A DNA stretch of 64,000 nt, taken from assembly GCA_036971475.1 (NCBI GenBank), contig JBAIZL010000008.1:5868501-5932500 (forward strand). Reading direction: 5' to 3'. A program made the position numbers and the translations under genes. Below are positions 1-64,000 of the stretch, piece by piece (position 1 is the stretch's first letter; every line of letters begins with the position of its first letter). Under the pieces are notes generated by a model that had not been told where the DNA came from, ran no database searches, and saw only the letters and a list, made by a program, of their open reading frames with translations. The stretch is from Prosapia bicincta (taxonomy: Eukaryota > Arthropoda > Insecta > Hemiptera > Cercopidae).

Positions 1-220
1 TGTTTATGTAAATGTTTTTGTTATAGTTTTTTAAAATAAATTTTACAATGCTTTTTCTATAACTTCATTTGTCTTTGAACATTTATTAACTTTGACATCA
101 GATCTATAATATATTTTTATAGACCCCTTTATCAGTAAGTAATTATACTTTTCAAACCATTAATTTATTTGTAAACAGCTGCATAAACTGAATGTCTAGT
201 GATAGTAAACCTCTTTGCAG
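1..220 (+). other. 3' end of an upstream Sec16 intron
   Basis: AT-rich non-coding sequence ending in a pyrimidine-rich acceptor (CTCTTTGCAG at 211-220). It shows that the window opens inside the gene and that the exon(s) with the initiator codon lie to the left. Confidence 0.8.
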
Positions 221-62201
<61,981 letters not shown>

Positions 62202-62383
62202 GTAAGTATACTTTGTCTCTTGCAATATTCCTTTTACTTATTTTTTCAATGTTTTTTTTTTTTAATACATATTGGTGACATTCTTTTAGCAAATTATTTT
62301 CTTGTAAAATGCTTGTAAATGTACCATTAAATTATTAAGTAAAGTCTGTAAGATCATGGGGCTATGTATTCAATTAATTTTTC

Positions 62384-62810
62384 TGCCATTCCTAACATTA
62401 CAATATTTTCCTTTGTCGATGTGTTTCGGTATGACTCCATTTTTAAAACCTTAAATAGTTAGGACTCCGAAGAAAATAAAAGAGATTGCATATTAAAAAT
62501 TAACAAAATAATTTAAAATTCAGAATGGAAAGAGAAGGTAATTTTAGTTTAAATTTTCAAGATTTAAAATTAAAAAGAACAAATAGAATTTAGAATTTTT
62601 AGAAAGATGCATGCACTGATAATGTTATTAACACAAAGTCAAACCACCCATAAAAACATAAATTAGCGGCATTTAGGCATTTTTGTAACATTATTAGATA
62701 TACCATTTAATAACAAAGCAGTCCTATTTGAGTTTTGAAAATGGAGTTATTTCGAAATGTGTCAACATATGGAAATATTGAAATGTTAGGAAAGGCACAA
62801 AAATGTATTT
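62384..62810. repeat. Inverted repeat, family B copy 3
   Basis: The left arm GCCATTCCTAACATTACAAT ATTTTCCTTTG...GACTCCATTTTT (to about 62462) is mirrored by TTTGAAAATGGAGTTATTTC GAAATGTGTCAAC...AATGTTAGGAAAGGC (about 62728-62810). A 265-bp unrelated-looking interior separates them. Confidence 0.7.
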
Positions 62811-63275
62811 GTATATATAGAAATATTCCTAACAGAAGTGAAGGTGAATATATTAAGAATTTCATTACAGGGGTATTTTAGTCATTAAATAGCCAGCACA
62901 TTGGTGAGTTTATTATCATTGGTGAGCTTACTGCTCCTTTTGAGTAAGTTATTATTCTCACTTATCCATAAGAAGTGCTGCAGGATTGCTAGCTTTGGTC
63001 TGTTCTCAGATATATTATTTCTCCCTATAGATGGGGTGGAACGTATTCCCTACTTTGAAATTTTTAATAGTTCTATATTTTCCGACTTAACTGAACATTA
63101 TTTTCTTGATTTTTTACTAAGCTTCTCTTGTAAAATGTTTTGTACTATAATTAAACGAGCGATAGACTAGCCAGTCACAGTGTATTAATTTATTTCAAAT
63201 AAATCGATTAATTCCAAATGCAATCAAAGTATAATATTCTCCAATGTCTATTATACTGAAGAAATCATGTCACAC

Positions 63276-63313
63276 CATGTATGTATGTATGTATGTATAT
63301 ATATATATATATT
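63276..63313. repeat. (GTAT)n-(AT)n microsatellite
   Basis: Five GTAT units then about eight AT units, directly left of PLE copy 7. Confidence 0.95.
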
Positions 63314-64000
63314 TAGGTTAGTTTTGGTTGGTAAAGATTATTTAGATTTTTTGGACTAGGAGACTGACAGACTTACCTTGGTAAGAGTCCACACTGTAGT
63401 CTTGAAATAGAAACACATAAAAGCACTTAAACAATGATATATTTCAACCACACAGTGGTCTTTGTCAATCGAAGAGACAAACACAAAAAGAAATATGAGA
63501 GAATGAAATAAAATAAATACAAGTTGTAATCACAGATTGTGTAGAGTAGAAATCAGATGTCACAGATGCACAGATTAAAGATATATATATATTGTTTCCA
63601 TGAGCATATGAGTGATTATAGTTTATATAAGTCTGTCAGGGGAAAAGAGATAAGGCTATTAAGGAAAAAAAAAAAAAAAAATTAATGGGTTTATCTGATG
63701 TTGAGGTTAGGGGATTCTCTGGATTTTTGTATACCACTGGTATGATAGTTCCCACCTTCTCAGTTCTGAGGGATTGCAATCAGGGGGGAGTGATTTAATT
63801 ATTTTTGTGGTATAGCAGTCATCAAAAATTGTGATGTTGTGACTCGCAGCATGTTGAGCTGTTGGTCTATCCATATTCATAATTTTAACATCATGTCTGT
63901 GGCCATTCATTCTGATATTCAAACCATCCGTGGTCAGGCCTATGTAATGTGCTGAGCAAAGTTTACATTGTAGCTGGTATATGACATTTGAGGGAAGGAA
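63314..64000 (-). mobile_element. Penelope-like element 3' end (family A, copy 7, cut by window)
   Basis: Begins GGTTAGTTTTGGTTGGTAAA and follows the left-arm sequence of copy 1 for about 670 bp, including the poly(A) patch (63664-63680). It is the minus-strand 3' end of the element. The last 12 bp (from about 63989) differ from copy 1, so the inner break point may lie right there. Confidence 0.85.
63707..63988 (-). pseudogene. PLE GIY-YIG endonuclease C-terminal fragment
   Basis: Minus-strand frame reads (upstream of 63922, open further) NIRMNGHRHDVKIMNMDRPT AQHAASHNITIFDDCYTTKI, IKSLPPDCNPSELRRWELSY QWYTKI. It is nearly identical to the copy-1 right arm, with a changed last few residues. 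Nuclease Y-I-G part continues to 63988 as QLQCKLC, AHYIGLTTDG. Confidence 0.75.

Larger units (their letters stand above)
62202..64000 (+). other. Intron (incomplete) with family B repeat and PLE copy 7
   Basis: Holds an inverted repeat (62384-62810), a short microsatellite and one arm of a Penelope-like element that runs to the window end. The open frame at 62901-63170 is not convincing. Confidence 0.7.

Overview
The window is AT-rich animal nuclear DNA. Short exons with GT-AG introns, long introns full of decayed transposable elements, and the protein family of the one gene all point to an arthropod, most likely an insect. A hemimetabolous lineage such as Hemiptera is only a guess. Apart from transposon genes I can support one host gene: the + strand orthologue of Sec16, the large scaffold of COPII vesicle assembly at ER exit sites. 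Both its first and last exons lie outside the window. I placed 20 exons by hand, plus one probable 24-nt microexon. Together they give an uninterrupted reading of 5058 nt (1686 codons), and every exon-exon phase agrees.

Layout of the gene: 0.2-10 kb encodes the disordered N-terminal half. It starts with a WDW-motif and Pro/His/Gln-rich exon, then has an LETG exon, then a run of LQRLIPGQ-type repeats. 17.7-22 kb encodes an Arg/Asp-rich stretch. 25.7-44 kb encodes the central conserved (ancestral coatomer element) domain. 45.6-49 kb is a low-complexity linker. 62 kb encodes the conserved C-terminal WFGGI...LPDDKNPS segment. At 55.27-55.75 kb the microexon can also be read through its own 5' splice site into a 162-codon open tail ending at a stop followed by two AATAAA signals. 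This looks like an alternative C-terminus and is the most interesting gene-level observation.

The introns hold: seven copies of one Penelope-like retroelement family (GIY-YIG endonuclease C-terminus), mostly as head-to-head inverted pairs with the 3' ends facing outward and beside (TA)n tracts; at least seven other palindromic repeats of similar design, several with a hammerhead-ribozyme-like core and one with a Penelope-type RT remnant; a 1.2-kb mariner, a Tigger element with TA-flanked ends and three smaller Tigger pieces; a non-autonomous hAT with near-matching 8-bp target duplications; relics of piggyBac, hAT and IS630-type transposases; two 5'-truncated non-LTR retrotransposons carrying RNase H; MITE-like inverted-repeat elements; a 300-bp interspersed repeat; a tRNA-derived SINE; and several minisatellites, one with perfect 58-bp units.

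Exon borders come from reading frame, phase and splice consensus only. No transcript or database search was possible. Transposon names rest on recognisable protein motifs, terminal repeats and target duplications, and weaker ones are marked.
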